A stretch of 64,000 bases of DNA, taken from Planctomycetota bacterium. Lineage in GTDB: Bacteria > Planctomycetota > UBA1135 > GCA-002686595. The position numbers and the translations under genes are program-made. The DNA lies in NCBI GenBank assembly GCA_016779225.1, contig JADHNZ010000001.1:62001-126000 (forward strand), in the 5' to 3' direction. A model generated the notes under the pieces. That model worked only from the letters and a program-made list of their open reading frames with translations. It was not told the origin of the DNA and searched no databases. How positions within the stretch are numbered: position 1 is the first letter of the stretch; every line of letters starts with the position of its first letter. Below are positions 34,102-42,728 of the stretch, piece after piece.

Positions 34102-34575
34102 ATGGAACCCCAGACCGGACTGCTGAAGATCGGAGACTTCGCGCGCGCCGCGGGGACCAACCTGCGGACGCTCCGCTACTACGAGGAGCTTGGCCTGCTC
34201 GCCCCGACGAAGCGCTCCGAGGGCGGCTTCCGGTACTACCGCACCGTGGACCTGCACCGGGTGCGCAGCATCCAGATGCTGCAGGACCTGGGGCTCTCCC
34301 TGGAGGAGATCGGGGGGATCCTCTCCTGCCGCGGCGACGAGGCGGAGCAGCGCACGCTGCTGGACCGCGTGGAGGCAGCGCTCGCACGCCAGGAGGAGCT
34401 GATCCGCGCGCGCCTGGAGCGACTCGAGCAGCAGCGGCGCGGCCTCCTCGAGGCGCGCGAGAAGCTGGCCGACTGCGGGGAGTGTGACCACGCGCCCAGC
34501 GCTGCGAACAACTGGTGTGAGCCCTGCGCCCAGAACGGCCGCAGCCTCCCCGCCGCGCTCAGCGCCCTGTTCTAG
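34102..34575 (+). CDS. MerR-family transcriptional regulator with a C-terminal four-cysteine cluster
   Basis: A 157-residue protein. The winged-helix DNA-binding domain (LLKIGDFARAAGTNLRTLRYYEELGLL, GFRYYRTVDLHRVRSIQML) is followed by a coiled-coil dimerisation helix (about 85-130). The C-terminus has two CxxC pairs: CGECDHAP and CEPC. These cysteines could bind zinc or an iron-sulfur cluster as a sensor site; the spacing differs from SoxR (CxxCxC). It sits between divergent fhs and a cysteine desulfurase gene 58 nt downstream, which hints at sulfur, iron-sulfur or redox sensing. A TAGGCT hexamer 95 nt upstream could drive it with an 80-nt leader. Confidence 0.87.
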   Translation: MEPQTGLLKIGDFARAAGTNLRTLRYYEELGLLAPTKRSEGGFRYYRTVDLHRVRSIQMLQDLGLSLEEIGGILSCRGDEAEQRTLLDRVEAALARQEELIRARLERLEQQRRGLLEAREKLADCGECDHAPSAANNWCEPCAQNGRSLPAALSALF

Positions 34576-34633
34576 GGGAGCCCTCCCCAAGCCGCGCGCG
34601 CCGCGACCTGAAGGCCTCGCCCCCGGGAGCCCC

Positions 34634-35851
34634 GTGACGGACCCCATCCACCTCGACCACAACGCGACCACGCCCGTGGCGCCCGAGGTGGTGCAGGCCA
34701 TGACCGAGGTCTTGGCCGGACCGTGGATGAACCCCTCCGCGCGCTACCCGCGCGCCGGCGAGGTCGCCCGCCTGGTGCGCCAGGCCCGCGAGCAGGTCGC
34801 CGCCCTCCTGGGCGGGCACCCCGACGAGGTCGTCTTCACCTCCGGTGGCAGCGAGGCGATCGCGACGGCGTTTCACAGCGTGGGTCCTGGAGGCGGTGCT
34901 GCCTCGGAGGACGGCTCTGCGGCAGCGGACTCCTCCCCCTTCACCGGGCTGCGACGCGCTGTGACCTCCACCGTCGAGCACTCCGCCGTGAAGGCCTGTG
35001 CGGAGCGGCTCGCGGGCAGCGCGCCGGGCGGAGCCTGGGTGCAGATCTCCGTGGATGCCGAGGGCCTGCTGGACCGCGCGGCCCTGGAGGCCGCACTCGA
35101 GGAGGGGCCCTGCCTGGTCTCGGTGCAGGTCGTGAACAACGAGACCGGCGTCGTGCAGGACCTCGAGGGCCTCGGCGAGGCGGTGCGCGCCCGGGGTGGC
35201 CGGCTGCACCTCGACGCCGTCCAGGCTCCCGGCAAGCTGCCGCTCAGCGTGGCAGAGCTCGGTGCCGACTTCGTGACCCTCGCCGCGCACAAGTTCAACG
35301 GCCCCAAGGGAGTCGGCTGCCTGTGGGTCGCCGAGGGCGCGCCCTTCACCGCGCTGATCCCCGGCGGGGCCCAGGAGGGTGGGCGGCGAGCGGGAACCGA
35401 GAATGTGGCCGGCCTCGTGGGGATGGGCGTTGCGGCGAGCCTGGCCGCGGCGCGCGCCGCGGACCCGGCCTTCCTGGAGGCCTGGAGCGCGCGGCGCGAC
35501 GCCTTCGAGCGGCGCCTGCTGGCTGAGCTCCCGCCCGGCACGCGCGTCAACGGCGCGGGCGCACCCCGCGTCCCCGGGACCACCAGCCTGACGGTTCCCG
35601 ACCTGCCGGCCCAGGAGGTGCTCACCTACCTCGACTCGCTCGGGGTGGAGGCCTCGGCGGGCAGCGCCTGCAGTGCCCATCGGGTGGCCCCCTCCCCGGT
35701 GCTGCTGGCCATGGGGCGCAGCGCTGAGGAGGCCTCCTCGACCCTGCGCCTCTCCCAAGGCCATGGAACCCGCGCGGAGGACCTGGACCGCGCCGCGGCC
35801 GCGCTGGTGGAGGCCGTCCAGACCCTGCGCAGCCTCCGGGGCCTGGCCTAG
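34634..35851 (+). CDS. Cysteine desulfurase (NifS/IscS-like)
   Basis: A 405-residue PLP enzyme. It begins with the family start TDPIHLDHNATTPVAPEVV; the GTG is chosen for that reason. It has the substrate/PLP segment FTSGGSEAIATAF, a histidine after VTSTVEHSAV, the Schiff-base lysine in AAHKFNGPKGVGCL, and the catalytic cysteine loop EASAGSACSAHRV near the C-terminus. It provides persulfide sulfur from L-cysteine for iron-sulfur clusters or thiolated cofactors. It is downstream of the MerR gene and probably co-transcribed. Confidence 0.92.
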   Translation: MTDPIHLDHNATTPVAPEVVQAMTEVLAGPWMNPSARYPRAGEVARLVRQAREQVAALLGGHPDEVVFTSGGSEAIATAFHSVGPGGGAASEDGSAAADSSPFTGLRRAVTSTVEHSAVKACAERLAGSAPGGAWVQISVDAEGLLDRAALEAALEEGPCLVSVQVVNNETGVVQDLEGLGEAVRARGGRLHLDAVQAPGKLPLSVAELGADFVTLAAHKFNGPKGVGCLWVAEGAPFTALIPGGAQEGGRRAGTENVAGLVGMGVAASLAAARAADPAFLEAWSARRDAFERRLLAELPPGTRVNGAGAPRVPGTTSLTVPDLPAQEVLTYLDSLGVEASAGSACSAHRVAPSPVLLAMGRSAEEASSTLRLSQGHGTRAEDLDRAAAALVEAVQTLRSLRGLA

Positions 35852-36015
35852 GATTCCGACTTCGAACCCTGGGGCCTGCCTCCAGGACGGTCCGCGCGCT
35901 GCCCGGTCAACCCGCCCCAGGGCGGCCCCGGAGGAACCGGGACCGACTCAACGGTTGGACCCATCCCGGCCGAAAGGACCTACGGAGCGCGTCCGAGACC
36001 GTCCCCCTCCAGGAC

Positions 36016-36021
36016 TACCCT
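36016..36021 (+). promoter_or_regulatory. Putative -10 box TACCCT (leaderless 36029 gene)
   Basis: It begins 13 nt before the ATG at 36029. Confidence 0.45.
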
Positions 36022-36028
36022 CCCGACC

Positions 36029-36598
36029 ATGGCCGATCCCCTCGCCACCTACCACATCCGCTCGCGCGGCTGGTGGACCCGCACCCACGACTTCAGCGAC
36101 GCCGAGGGCCAGCCCCTGGGGCGCCTGACCGTCCGCCGCAACGGCTGGGGCCTGGTGGTCTCCGGCGAATACCAGCCCGAGACGGGCGAGGTCCTGCGAA
36201 TCCGGCGCGACCCCGGCCTCCTGCGCGGCCAGTTCTCCCTCTGGACGGAGGGCGGCGAGTGGCTGGGCTCCAGCCTGCGCTGGGCCCTCGTGCGGCGTCA
36301 GATCGACCTGTGGACAGGGGGCAAGCCCTATCGCCTGGTCCCCCTCCACGGCTTCCGACGCGGGTGGCGCATCGTCGCGGCCAAGACCGGCTCCTCGGCG
36401 ACCCTCGACATGCGCCCGGGCCTGCTCAGCTGGCTGACGACCCGCGACCGCACCGAGGCGCGCAAGCTGCGCAAGATCGACTTCGAGCTGATCGTGTTCG
36501 CCCAGTTTCTGGGGATGCTGACCCGCAACGAGAGCTTCTGGCCCACGTCCTTGGACCCGGAGGCCGTCTCCAGCGAGGCCGCCCCCGCCAGCGCCTGA
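36029..36598 (+). CDS. Hypothetical protein, possibly LURP-one/scramblase-like fold
   Basis: A 189-residue cytoplasmic protein with evenly spaced beta-strand-like segments (FSDAEGQPLGRLTVRR, GWGLVVSGEYQP, GQFSLWTEGGEWLGSSLRWAL, YRLVPLHGFRRGWRIVAAK). The 'DAEGQPLG' turn and Trp-rich strands resemble the tubby-like/LURP-one barrel, which often lies near lipid-related functions. No catalytic motif is visible and the assignment is weak. An aromatic C-terminus (FELIVFAQFLGMLTRNESFW) may be a membrane-contact helix. Confidence 0.5.
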   Translation: MADPLATYHIRSRGWWTRTHDFSDAEGQPLGRLTVRRNGWGLVVSGEYQPETGEVLRIRRDPGLLRGQFSLWTEGGEWLGSSLRWALVRRQIDLWTGGKPYRLVPLHGFRRGWRIVAAKTGSSATLDMRPGLLSWLTTRDRTEARKLRKIDFELIVFAQFLGMLTRNESFWPTSLDPEAVSSEAAPASA

Positions 36599-36729
36599 GG
36601 CACCGGCCCCCAGGCCGCGCCAACGCCCTTCCCGCCGCTCCCAGCACGCCGCGAACCCCGCGGGAAGATCCTTCCACCTCGAGCGTCCACACCTCCAGAA
36701 GGTCCTCCAAGGGACCTGGAACCCGTCCC

Positions 36730-38700
36730 ATGCGACCCCTCATCGTCCTCGCCATCGTCCTCGCGGCCGCCGCCGCGTTCTTCTTCGCCACCGACCCCAG
36801 CTCCGGCCCTGCGGGCCCTGAGGCGCTGAGCGGTCCCGAGGCGACGGAGGCTCCCACCCCGGAGGAACCCGCCGAGGAGGCCAGCCTGGTGGGACCGGCG
36901 GTCGCCCAGGGGCGTGAGGGCGTGGCTGCGCCGGTGCGCACGGATGTCCTCGACAACCAGCCCGCCGCCGCGGCCGAGGCCAGCCTGACGGGCCTGATCC
37001 TCGACCCCGAGGGGCAGCCCGTGAAGGGCGCCCAGGTGACGCTCACCCGCTTCGGGACCACCAACATGCTCTTCCTCGAGCCGACCGTGGTCGACCGCTC
37101 CGGTGACCGCACGGCCAAGACGGACGACTCCGGCCGGTACTCCTTCGCGCGCGTTGCCCCCTACGAGCGCTACGCGCTCATGATCCGCCACCCTGAGTTC
37201 GCCCCCCTCGAGGAGGGCGATGTGCAGGCCCTGGAGGGTGAGGCCAACGAGGTCCCTCCCATCAAGCTGGCCAAGGGCGTCGCCCTGCGCGGCGTGGTCA
37301 AGGACAGCGCGGGCAACACTGTCCCCGGCGCAGCCCTGCTCCTCGGGCAGATGGCCATGGCTATGACGGCGACCGATGACCCGAACGCGCTCGAGGGCAC
37401 CACCAACCTCGAGGGCAAGTACGAGTTCACGAACCTCGCCAACGGCAACTATGTGCTGCAGGTGACGGCCGACGGCTATGGCCAGGTCGTCCTCGGCCAG
37501 ATCAATGTCGCGGGCGACGGCGATGTGCAGCGCGATGTCGTCCTCGAGATCGCGATGATGCTGGCCGGCGTGGTCACGGATCAGGACGGCCTGCCCCTGC
37601 CCGAGGCCACGGTGACCGCGTACTCGATCGGCAACCGTGAGAACCGGACCCAGACCCAGGGCGCCACCGACGACAACGGGGAGTTCACGCTCCTCGATGT
37701 GCCCGGCGGCACCTACACCCTGCGCGTCTCGGCCGAGGGCTTCAAGGTGGGCTCGGTCGCACGGGCCGAGGCCGGAGACGTGGGCATCCATGTGTCCCTC
37801 GAGCGCCTCCCCACCATCAGCGGCCAGGCCGTGGACGCCCAGACCGGCGAGCCCCTCAAGCGCTTCACGGTCAGCGTGCGCCCCGGAACGGATGCCGCGA
37901 TCGAGAACACCGTCCGCCTCGGCAAGGGCATGGATGTGGCGGACGACGAGGGACGCTTCACCGTGACCTGCCCCAAGGACGGCTCGTTCATGGTGGATGT
38001 GGAGGCTCCGGGCTACGCCGCGAGCTTCTCCGAGCCCGTCATGGTCACCGCCAGCCAAGAGCTCGGCGGCGTCATCGTGCGCGTCAAGCGAGGGGGCGGC
38101 ATCAAGGGCCGCATCCTGGACGGCGCCGGGAACCCGATCGCTCGGGCGGTGATCACCACCCGCGACGACCGCTGGACCGGCAGCGACTTCGACCTGTCCA
38201 TGGGGACCTTCCCCGGCGTGGCGGCCGTGCGCAAGTCACGCACCGACAGCCGCGGCGAGTTCACGATCAACGGCCTCGCCCCCACGACCTACCTGATCGA
38301 GATCGAGCACCCGCAGTACGCCGGGCATGCGGTCCGCAATGTGATCGTCGGGGACGGCGTCGCCACGGATGTGGGCGCCCAGACCCTGGTCAAGGGCGCC
38401 GTGATCAGCGGCGTGGTGCGCGGACCCAGCGGGGTCGCCCTGCCGGGCGCTCAGGTGAAGCTGATGATGGCCCCGGTCGGCAACGAGTTCCCCGCCCAGT
38501 ACGGGACCAAGGCCGACAAGGAGGGCCGCTACCGGATCTCCGGCGTGCGCCCCGGCACCTACTGGGCCCACGCCACGCGGCCGGTGCGCGGCGGGGACAA
38601 TCCGTTCGCCCACTCGAACGACATCAAGAACACCCGGCGTCAGGTCGTCCTCGCGGATGGCCAGGAGATCCAGGGCCAGGACTTCGACCTGTCGAACTGA
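36730..38700 (+). CDS. Exported protein with six carboxypeptidase-regulatory-like repeats
   Basis: A 656-residue protein with an N-terminal signal-anchor (MRPLIVLAIVLAAAAAFFFA) and a Pro/Glu-rich linker to about residue 75. Six transthyretin-like CarboxypepD_reg repeats then follow, each with a GxVxDxxGxPxxGAxV-type start: SLTGLILDPEGQPVKGAQVT, LRGVVKDSAGNTVPGAALLL, LAGVVTDQDGLPLPEATVTA, ISGQAVDAQTGEPLKRFTVS, IKGRILDGAGNPIARAVIT and ISGVVRGPSGVALPGAQVKL. Such domains are non-enzymatic and probably adhesive or structural on the cell surface. A strong hairpin terminator follows. Confidence 0.85.
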   Translation: MRPLIVLAIVLAAAAAFFFATDPSSGPAGPEALSGPEATEAPTPEEPAEEASLVGPAVAQGREGVAAPVRTDVLDNQPAAAAEASLTGLILDPEGQPVKGAQVTLTRFGTTNMLFLEPTVVDRSGDRTAKTDDSGRYSFARVAPYERYALMIRHPEFAPLEEGDVQALEGEANEVPPIKLAKGVALRGVVKDSAGNTVPGAALLLGQMAMAMTATDDPNALEGTTNLEGKYEFTNLANGNYVLQVTADGYGQVVLGQINVAGDGDVQRDVVLEIAMMLAGVVTDQDGLPLPEATVTAYSIGNRENRTQTQGATDDNGEFTLLDVPGGTYTLRVSAEGFKVGSVARAEAGDVGIHVSLERLPTISGQAVDAQTGEPLKRFTVSVRPGTDAAIENTVRLGKGMDVADDEGRFTVTCPKDGSFMVDVEAPGYAASFSEPVMVTASQELGGVIVRVKRGGGIKGRILDGAGNPIARAVITTRDDRWTGSDFDLSMGTFPGVAAVRKSRTDSRGEFTINGLAPTTYLIEIEHPQYAGHAVRNVIVGDGVATDVGAQTLVKGAVISGVVRGPSGVALPGAQVKLMMAPVGNEFPAQYGTKADKEGRYRISGVRPGTYWAHATRPVRGGDNPFAHSNDIKNTRRQVVLADGQEIQGQDFDLSN

Positions 38701-38725
38701 TCCGGAGCCGCTCTCCGAGCAGGGC

Positions 38726-38759
38726 GCGGGGCGCCCCTCCAGTGGGAGGGGCGCCCCGC
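38726..38759 (+). terminator. 15-bp perfect hairpin
   Basis: GCGGGGCGCCCCTCC (38726-38740) pairs with GGAGGGGCGCCCCGC (38745-38759) with a 4-nt loop, 26 nt after the stop of the repeat-domain gene. No U-run follows. Confidence 0.7.
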
Positions 38760-38811
38760 TGCGGTTGCGGAGGGAGTCTGGGTGCGGCTCCCCCGCCGGA
38801 GCTGCGTCCAC

Positions 38812-38817
38812 TACGAT
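38812..38817 (+). promoter_or_regulatory. Putative -10 box TACGAT (leaderless SprT-like gene)
   Basis: It begins 12 nt before the GTG at 38824, which selects that start over the in-frame ATG at 38782. Confidence 0.55.
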
Positions 38818-38823
38818 CAGGGC

Positions 38824-39588
38824 GTGGAGGCGTCCCAGCTCCCCCCCCAGGGCCTCGCGCCCGCGGACCGCAGGGCCGCTGAGCTGCGGCTAGCGTCGGT
38901 GCTGGGCACGGCCCTCGGAACGACCCTCGAGGTGCGGCTCGGCCGCTCGCGCACGCAGCCGGTGCAGACCGAGCGCCAGGGCTCGCGCTGGAGGGTCCGG
39001 CTGCACGAGGCCTTTGCGGAGGCGGAAGAGAGCGCCTTGACCGCGCTTGCCGGCTGGCTGCGGTCCGGGCAGCGCGCGAGGCGCGCCTCACGGGAGCTCG
39101 ACGCCTGGCTCCAGGAGCGCGTCTGGAGCCAGCCCGCTCCGCGAGTGCGCCGCGAGCGGCCGGGGAGCCCGGCAGGCCGCTGCCACGACCTCGAGGAGCT
39201 CGCGGAGGACCTGTGGCACGGCTTCCTCGCCGGGGGCCTGGAGGGCGAGCGCCGGCCCCGCCTCGAGTGGGGTCCGCGCCGCCGGAGCCGCTCACGGGGC
39301 GGGCTGCGCCTGGGGAGCTGGGACCCGATCACGAACCGGGTGCGCCTGCACGCGGTCCTCGACAGCGACGAGGTCCCCGCGTGGTTCATCCGAGCGGTGC
39401 TCGTGCACGAGCTGCTGCACGCCCTGCACCCGCCCGTGCGCGACGCCCGCGGTCACTGGCGCCCCCACCACGCTCGCTTCCGCGCCGCGGAGCGCGCCTG
39501 GCCCGACCACGATCGAGCGCGTGAGTACGAGCGGCTGCACATCGCCGGATGGGTCCGCCGCGCGCGGGCGCTCGGCGACGAGGCGTAA
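38824..39588 (+). CDS. SprT-like zinc metallopeptidase-domain protein
   Basis: A 254-residue protein; the GTG start is supported by the spaced -10 hexamer. The C-terminal half contains the zinc motif AVLVHELLHALHPPV (HExxH) and a third His in HWRPHHARFRAAE. The preceding strands (LRLGSWDPITNRVRLHAVLD) match the SprT-like fold, where a conserved 'I.ln..l' region lies before the active site. SprT-like proteins include DNA-protein crosslink proteases (Spartan) and uncharacterised bacterial members. The Arg-rich N-terminal region is unlike known domains. Confidence 0.78.
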   Translation: MEASQLPPQGLAPADRRAAELRLASVLGTALGTTLEVRLGRSRTQPVQTERQGSRWRVRLHEAFAEAEESALTALAGWLRSGQRARRASRELDAWLQERVWSQPAPRVRRERPGSPAGRCHDLEELAEDLWHGFLAGGLEGERRPRLEWGPRRRSRSRGGLRLGSWDPITNRVRLHAVLDSDEVPAWFIRAVLVHELLHALHPPVRDARGHWRPHHARFRAAERAWPDHDRAREYERLHIAGWVRRARALGDEA

Positions 39589-39592
39589 GCAG

Positions 39593-39627
39593 AGCGCCCG
39601 TCCCCGCGAGAGCGTGGGACGGGCGCT
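39593..39627. terminator. Bidirectional hairpin between convergent genes
   Basis: AGCGCCCGTCCC (39593-39604) and GGGACGGGCGCT (39616-39627) form a perfect 12-bp stem, located 4 nt after the SprT-like stop and 36 nt from the stop of the convergent ATPase gene. Confidence 0.65.
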
Positions 39628-39663
39628 GCCCGCCGACGGGGCGGGGGCCGTTGGGGGACGGGC

Positions 39664-40413
39664 CTAGAGCGCCTGAGAGGCGTCGGGCTCCTCCGCCCCG
39701 GTCAGGCAGGTGCCCAGCACATTGCCGCCCAGGGACTCGAGCACGTTGATCGTCTGCTGCACGAAGTGGCGCGGGGTCGAGCCGAGGCGGACCACCATGA
39801 GGATCCCGTCGGCCATCCCGCCCAGGAGGCTCGCGTCACTCACGCCCGCCGCCGCCGGCGTGTCGATGAGCACATAGGAGTAGCTCTGGCGCAGGCGGTC
39901 GAGGACCGTGCGCATGCGGTCGGAGCCCAGGAGCTCGGAGGGGTTGCCCGGCAGGTTGCCGGGGCCGAGCACGGAGACGCCGGGGATGGCCGTCTGGCGC
40001 ACCACCGTGTCGAGGGAGGCCCGACCGCGGAGGAGGTCTGCGAGGCCCACGCGCCGGGGGATCCCCAGGTGGTCCTCGATGGAGGGGTGGTGGAGGTCCC
40101 CGTCGATCACCAGCACCTTCTGCCCCGGCAGCTCGGTCATGGCGGCCGCGAGGTTCAAGGTGGCGATGCTCTTGCCCTCGCCGCGCAGCGCGCTCGTCAC
40201 GACCAGCGTGTGGGACGCGCCGTCGGGGTTGAGCGCCTGGATCGAGTTGCGCAGGACGCGGAACTGCTCGGCCTGCTGGGACCGCGGGCGCGTCACCACG
40301 CAGATCTCCTCGCTCGTGACCGGGACATTCCGGGCCTCGTCCGGCTGGGGCTTCTCGAGCTGCCCGGGGGCGACGGCCGGCGCGGCTTCAGGTGCGGTGG
40401 GTGCGGTGCTCAT
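39664..40413 (-). CDS. CpsD/BY-kinase-like polysaccharide-associated P-loop ATPase
   Basis: A 249-residue cytoplasmic protein. Segments QAEQFRVLRNSIQALNPDG and VVTSALRGEGKSIATLNLAAAM (Walker A), VLVIDGDLHHPSIEDHLG (Walker A') and YVLIDTPAAAGVSDAS (Walker B) are diagnostic of capsular exopolysaccharide ATPases of the CpsD/Wzc type. It lacks the C-terminal tyrosine cluster that such kinases autophosphorylate and has no membrane partner domain, so it may be a tyrosine-free regulator or MinD-like relative. No polysaccharide genes are adjacent. Confidence 0.83.
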   Translation of the reverse strand: MSTAPTAPEAAPAVAPGQLEKPQPDEARNVPVTSEEICVVTRPRSQQAEQFRVLRNSIQALNPDGASHTLVVTSALRGEGKSIATLNLAAAMTELPGQKVLVIDGDLHHPSIEDHLGIPRRVGLADLLRGRASLDTVVRQTAIPGVSVLGPGNLPGNPSELLGSDRMRTVLDRLRQSYSYVLIDTPAAAGVSDASLLGGMADGILMVVRLGSTPRHFVQQTINVLESLGGNVLGTCLTGAEEPDASQAL

Positions 40414-40606
40414 GGAATCAGCGGGATCTCCGGAGGTCTCATCGACGGGCGCGGGGAGCGAGCCGCAGGGCAATCCCCCACATTTGGGGGCCTTTCCGGC
40501 TCCCGCTCCCCGGACGCGAGGCGGGCACGGTTCCCAGCCTAGGGCCTGCGCAGGGCCGTCCCAACAGCCTCGTTCCCGCCCTCGGCCTCCACCCTGGCGC
40601 CTCGCG

Positions 40607-42652
40607 TCAGGGCTCGAGGCCCCACTCCTCGTCGCCCAGCCGACGGACCTTGCGCCCGCTCTCGCGCAGGGTGCGTGCAAAGCCGGCCGCCAGGGGATGG
40701 CCGGCCTGCCGCAGCGCCAGCTCGGCCTCACGCTCGAACTCGGGCAGCTGCTCCGTCTCCCCGAGTCGTTCCAGGAGATCCCAAGCGAGCCGCAGGGCCG
40801 GCAGGGCCTCGGCTGCGCCGTCCCCGTCGCGGGCCACGGCAAGGAGCGCCTGGCGCGCGCGGGAGCCCAGCACCGGATTCCGGGCGGCCCGAGCGAGGAG
40901 ACCCAGGTCCTGGGCGGTCGCGGCCTTGCTCTCCCTGACTCGCTCCAGCGCCTCCCGCACGAGGGCGTCTCCAGCCCCTCCCGGGTCCCCCGCTCGCAAC
41001 CAGGCGGCCAGCCCCGGAGCGCTGGGCCCCAGGGCGCTCGCCACCTCGGCGCGCTGGCGGGTAGGCGCCGCGTCGTGCAGACGGGCGAGCTCACGCCACT
41101 CCTCGCTCCAGGGCCCCGCACCCTCCAGGCGCGCGCCCGCGACGGCGGCCGCGCGCGAGGGCTCACCCATGGCGAGCCACCAGGCGAAGGCCAGCTCGGG
41201 CGCTGCGCTGGAGTCTGGCACATAGCCCTCTCTCGCGAGCGTCGCCAGGCACGCGGCCCGGCGCGCTGAGGGCAGAGACCGCAGCGCAGCTCCGAAGCTC
41301 GCGCCCAGCTCGAGGGGAGTCCGGTCCACGGCTCGCGGAGCCAGCTGAGCGAGGAGGGCGAGGGCGGCGAGCCTGCGCGGAGGCGAGCCCACGCGCTCCA
41401 GCTCCGCGCGCGCGCGTGCGCGGACGGGCCCGGCAGCAGCCGCGTCGAGGAGCGCCGAGCCGCCGTGGGCCAGTCCGACCAGGCGCATCCAGCGTGCTTC
41501 CTCGGGGAGAACCTCCCAGCCCGCGAGCATGGTCTGTCCTGCGGGCGAGGTCGGCGCGGGCGCCAGTGACCGCAGCGCCCGCGCACAGGCCTCCACCGTG
41601 GCCCGGGCGTCGCGCGGACGCTCCGCAGGGTCGGCGCTCCGCGCTCCGTTCCTCTCGGCCGCGAGCGTGCGGGCCGCCTCGTCCCCGAGAGCGAGGACGC
41701 GCGGAAGGAGCGGAGCGCGAGTCAGTCCGGGGAGGGGCTGACCCGCGCCGGCCGCCTCGACCAGCGCCCGCAGGGCGTGCTCGTCCTCGGCGGCGCGCTC
41801 CTCGAGCCAGCGCAGGGCGGCCGGCCACCCGAGGCGGGCCAGCGCCGCCGCACCGCGGCGGTTGGCCTCGGGGTCGAAGCGCCGCGTGGCGGCCTCGAGC
41901 CAGCCCACGGCGGACTCGGCGAGGCTCTCGGCCACGCGTCCGCGCGTCCGCACCGCAAGGAAGATGCGCGGGCCGTCCTGGCCCCCCAGCAAGACCGGCC
42001 GTGCGCTGTGGCGACCGCACAGGGCCACGAGCAGCTCGAGCGCCGTGCCCTCCAGCTCGCGCCCTCGCGCAGGAACAGCGCGCACGGGCTCCTCGAAGGC
42101 CGGGTCGACCACGACCGGCACGCCCCCCATGGCGCGCCGGGCCAGCAGGTCGAGGTCCACGCGCAGCAGGTCCGTGGCGGGCAGCTCCATGCGCTCCCCC
42201 TCACCATCACGAAGGGAGCGCGGCCACTCGAGGGGCTCGAGGGGGGGCGCGAGGGCCCCGGGGTGCCAGCGCAGGCACAGGCTCTGCACCACCTCCTCAC
42301 CGAGCGCTCGCACCTGCGGCGCGTCCTCCTGCAGCAGCCGCGCCCCGATCCCGAGGTGGCGGTCGGACCGCCCAAGGGCCGCCGAGAGGCGCAGCCGGAC
42401 CTCGGCATCTCCGGTCGCCAGGGCCTGTGCCAGCAGGGGCACATGCTCCGGTCGCAGGCTCGTGGCCAGCTGCCCCTCCGCCCGCACCCTGGCGGCGAGG
42501 TCGCCGGTCGCGAGGGCCTCGAGGAGCTGAGACACCTCGTCCAGCGCAGAGGCCTCCTCGCGCACCGTGCGGAGCGTCCGTGAGGCGCTTGGAGCCGCGA
42601 TGGCCGGGGCCGCCGCGAGGAGGGCAGCCGCCAGGGGGAGCCAGGCACGCAT
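40607..42652 (-). CDS. Exported HEAT-like alpha-solenoid protein
   Basis: A 681-residue protein with a signal peptide (MRAWLPLAAALLAAAPAIA). About residues 40-120 and most of 260-670 are alanine/leucine-rich helical pairs with HEAT-like character (VPLLAQALATGDAEVRLRLSAALG, RRGAAALARLGWPAALRWLEE). A non-helical insert (about 130-255) contains the short segments VVVDPAFEEPV and LLVALCGRHSA. No catalytic residues are visible; it probably acts as a protein-binding scaffold in the periplasm. Divergent from accC. Confidence 0.7.
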   Translation of the reverse strand: MRAWLPLAAALLAAAPAIAAPSASRTLRTVREEASALDEVSQLLEALATGDLAARVRAEGQLATSLRPEHVPLLAQALATGDAEVRLRLSAALGRSDRHLGIGARLLQEDAPQVRALGEEVVQSLCLRWHPGALAPPLEPLEWPRSLRDGEGERMELPATDLLRVDLDLLARRAMGGVPVVVDPAFEEPVRAVPARGRELEGTALELLVALCGRHSARPVLLGGQDGPRIFLAVRTRGRVAESLAESAVGWLEAATRRFDPEANRRGAAALARLGWPAALRWLEERAAEDEHALRALVEAAGAGQPLPGLTRAPLLPRVLALGDEAARTLAAERNGARSADPAERPRDARATVEACARALRSLAPAPTSPAGQTMLAGWEVLPEEARWMRLVGLAHGGSALLDAAAAGPVRARARAELERVGSPPRRLAALALLAQLAPRAVDRTPLELGASFGAALRSLPSARRAACLATLAREGYVPDSSAAPELAFAWWLAMGEPSRAAAVAGARLEGAGPWSEEWRELARLHDAAPTRQRAEVASALGPSAPGLAAWLRAGDPGGAGDALVREALERVRESKAATAQDLGLLARAARNPVLGSRARQALLAVARDGDGAAEALPALRLAWDLLERLGETEQLPEFEREAELALRQAGHPLAAGFARTLRESGRKVRRLGDEEWGLEP

Positions 42653-42660
42653 CGTCAGCG

Positions 42661-42666
42661 AGTGTA
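42661..42666 (-). promoter_or_regulatory. Putative -10 box TACACT (leaderless HEAT-like gene)
   Basis: It begins 14 nt before the ATG at 42652 on the minus strand. Confidence 0.45.
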
Positions 42667-42716
42667 GCGGGTGCTGGCCTGCTCGATCAGGAGTGAAGGC
42701 GTCCCACCCGGCCCGC

Positions 42717-42722
42717 TAGGCT
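42717..42722 (+). promoter_or_regulatory. Putative -10 box TAGGCT (leaderless carboxylase operon)
   Basis: It begins exactly 12 nt before the ATG of the biotin carboxylase gene at 42729. Confidence 0.55.
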
Positions 42723-42728
42723 GGGGCC

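Noticed and set aside
35851-35930. A tRNA-like T-loop (GGTTCGAA on the minus strand) after the cysteine desulfurase gene
   Set aside because: The flanking bases do not form a 5-bp T-stem, and no matching 7-bp acceptor stem occurs 70-90 nt away.
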